Source: Brienomyrus brachyistius (lineage: Eukaryota; Chordata; Actinopteri; Osteoglossiformes; Mormyridae). From it: a DNA stretch of 64,000 bases. Within the stretch, counting starts at the first letter, position 1. Every line of letters begins with the position of its first letter. The stretch is taken from positions 10,023,459 to 10,087,458 of the forward strand of contig NC_064543.1 of the NCBI RefSeq assembly GCF_023856365.1, read 5' to 3'. A model generated the notes under the pieces. The model was not told where the DNA came from. It worked only from the letters and a program-made list of their open reading frames with translations, and did no database searches. The position numbers were made by a program, and so were the translations under genes. Below are positions 63,495-64,000 of this stretch, one piece after another.

Positions 63495-64000
63495 TCAAAT
63501 AGTGAAACACCAAGAACATATCACCAGTTCCTTCAGGGTTTTGCGCAGCTCCTGGCTGCGGTACGCGTAAATGAGTGGATCTATGAGTGAATTGCAAATG
63601 ATGAGGATCAGATAGACGTTGAAGTAGCTGAAAAAACAGGTACAGCTCCGGCACGTAAGAATGAGAATGAGGTGCAGGAAGAACGGACCCCAGCACATGA
63701 TAAACACGCCCAGAAGGATGGTCAGGGTGATGGCGCCTTTCATACTGGTGGCCTGGCGGCGACTCTTCTGGAAGGCGATTATGCGCCGGGAGTGCAAGTG
63801 AGCCGTGATGAACATATGCAGATACAGGGCGGCGTTGAAGATCAGCGTAATGCAGAAGAAAGTGACAAGGCACACAATGACGGCGTTGTCGTTGTGGTAT
63901 GCAATGAACAGGGTGCTGGACACGGTGCTCGCCGTCCAGATGATGGCAATGACAGCCACAGCGCGCTGACTGGTCATGATGCTGTGGTAACGCAGCGCGT
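63495..64000 (-). CDS. mc1r: melanocortin 1 receptor, C-terminal part (5' end beyond window)
   Basis: An open frame runs in from the window edge, starting after the DRY region ([13 protein letters not shown]), and ends at TGA 63497-63495. It covers about 168 residues. Transmembrane segments 4 to 7 are visible: [20 protein letters not shown] (TM4), [20 protein letters not shown] (TM5), [20 protein letters not shown] (TM6, with the CWGP switch) and [20 protein letters not shown] (TM7, with DPLIY). The tail [16 protein letters not shown] is the melanocortin-receptor palmitoylated C-terminus and is closest to MC1R. Four extra residues (CFTI) follow the usual terminal CSW. The receptor couples to Gs and drives melanin synthesis on alpha-MSH binding. 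MC1R rather than another MCR is supported by the TUBB3/DEF8/AFG3L1/DBNDD1 neighbours. The coding region is intronless as far as seen. Confidence 0.93.
   Translation of the reverse strand, partial: ALRYHSIMTSQRAVAVIAIIWTASTVSSTLFIAYHNDNAVIVCLVTFFCITLIFNAALYLHMFITAHLHSRRIIAFQKSRRQATSMKGAITLTILLGVFIMCWGPFFLHLILILTCRSCTCFFSYFNVYLILIICNSLIDPLIYAYRSQELRKTLKELVICSWCFTI

Overview
This window is vertebrate nuclear DNA, almost certainly from a ray-finned (teleost-type) fish. It holds five protein-coding genes with short exons in compact introns, separated by fish-type MITEs, tRNA-derived SINEs, LINE tails, minisatellites and long homopolymer G/C runs. No bacterial, viral or CRISPR features were seen. 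The species cannot be named from the sequence alone.

Layout, left to right: dbndd1 (+, 3' exons only, 2048-18209); afg3l1 (-, 30897-22023, 16 exons that splice in frame to 765 aa); def8 (-, 43482-33414, 11 coding exons, 443 aa); tubb3 (-, 55304-47697, 4 exons, 450 aa); and mc1r (-, 3' part of the coding exon, 64000-63495). This is the same gene set as human 16q24.3 around MC1R (MC1R, TUBB3, DEF8, AFG3L1P, DBNDD1), which supports the orthology calls. The four genes afg3l1, def8, tubb3 and mc1r lie head-to-tail on the minus strand, and dbndd1 converges on afg3l1.

The genes do not form a pathway. They encode an i/m-AAA protease subunit of the inner mitochondrial membrane (afg3l1), a C1/Rubicon-homology lysosome-trafficking adaptor (def8), the neuronal class III beta-tubulin (tubb3), the pigment-cell melanocortin receptor (mc1r) and a small dysbindin-domain protein (dbndd1). 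The conserved order may reflect shared regulation or simple inheritance.

Points of most interest: a perfect 34-bp palindrome centred on a CRE octamer just upstream of the tubb3 TATA box; the mc1r-tubb3 tandem, known in mammals to make read-through chimeras; an ATG-TAG start-stop element 8 nt upstream of the def8 start codon; a 33-bp minisatellite of about 23 units, open in several frames, next to a def8 splice acceptor; a tRNA-Thr-like sequence in an afg3l1 intron; a nine-histidine run in DBNDD1; and several MITEs with readable target-site duplications. I found no convincing new multi-gene system. The rest is ordinary fish genome with informative repeat structure.
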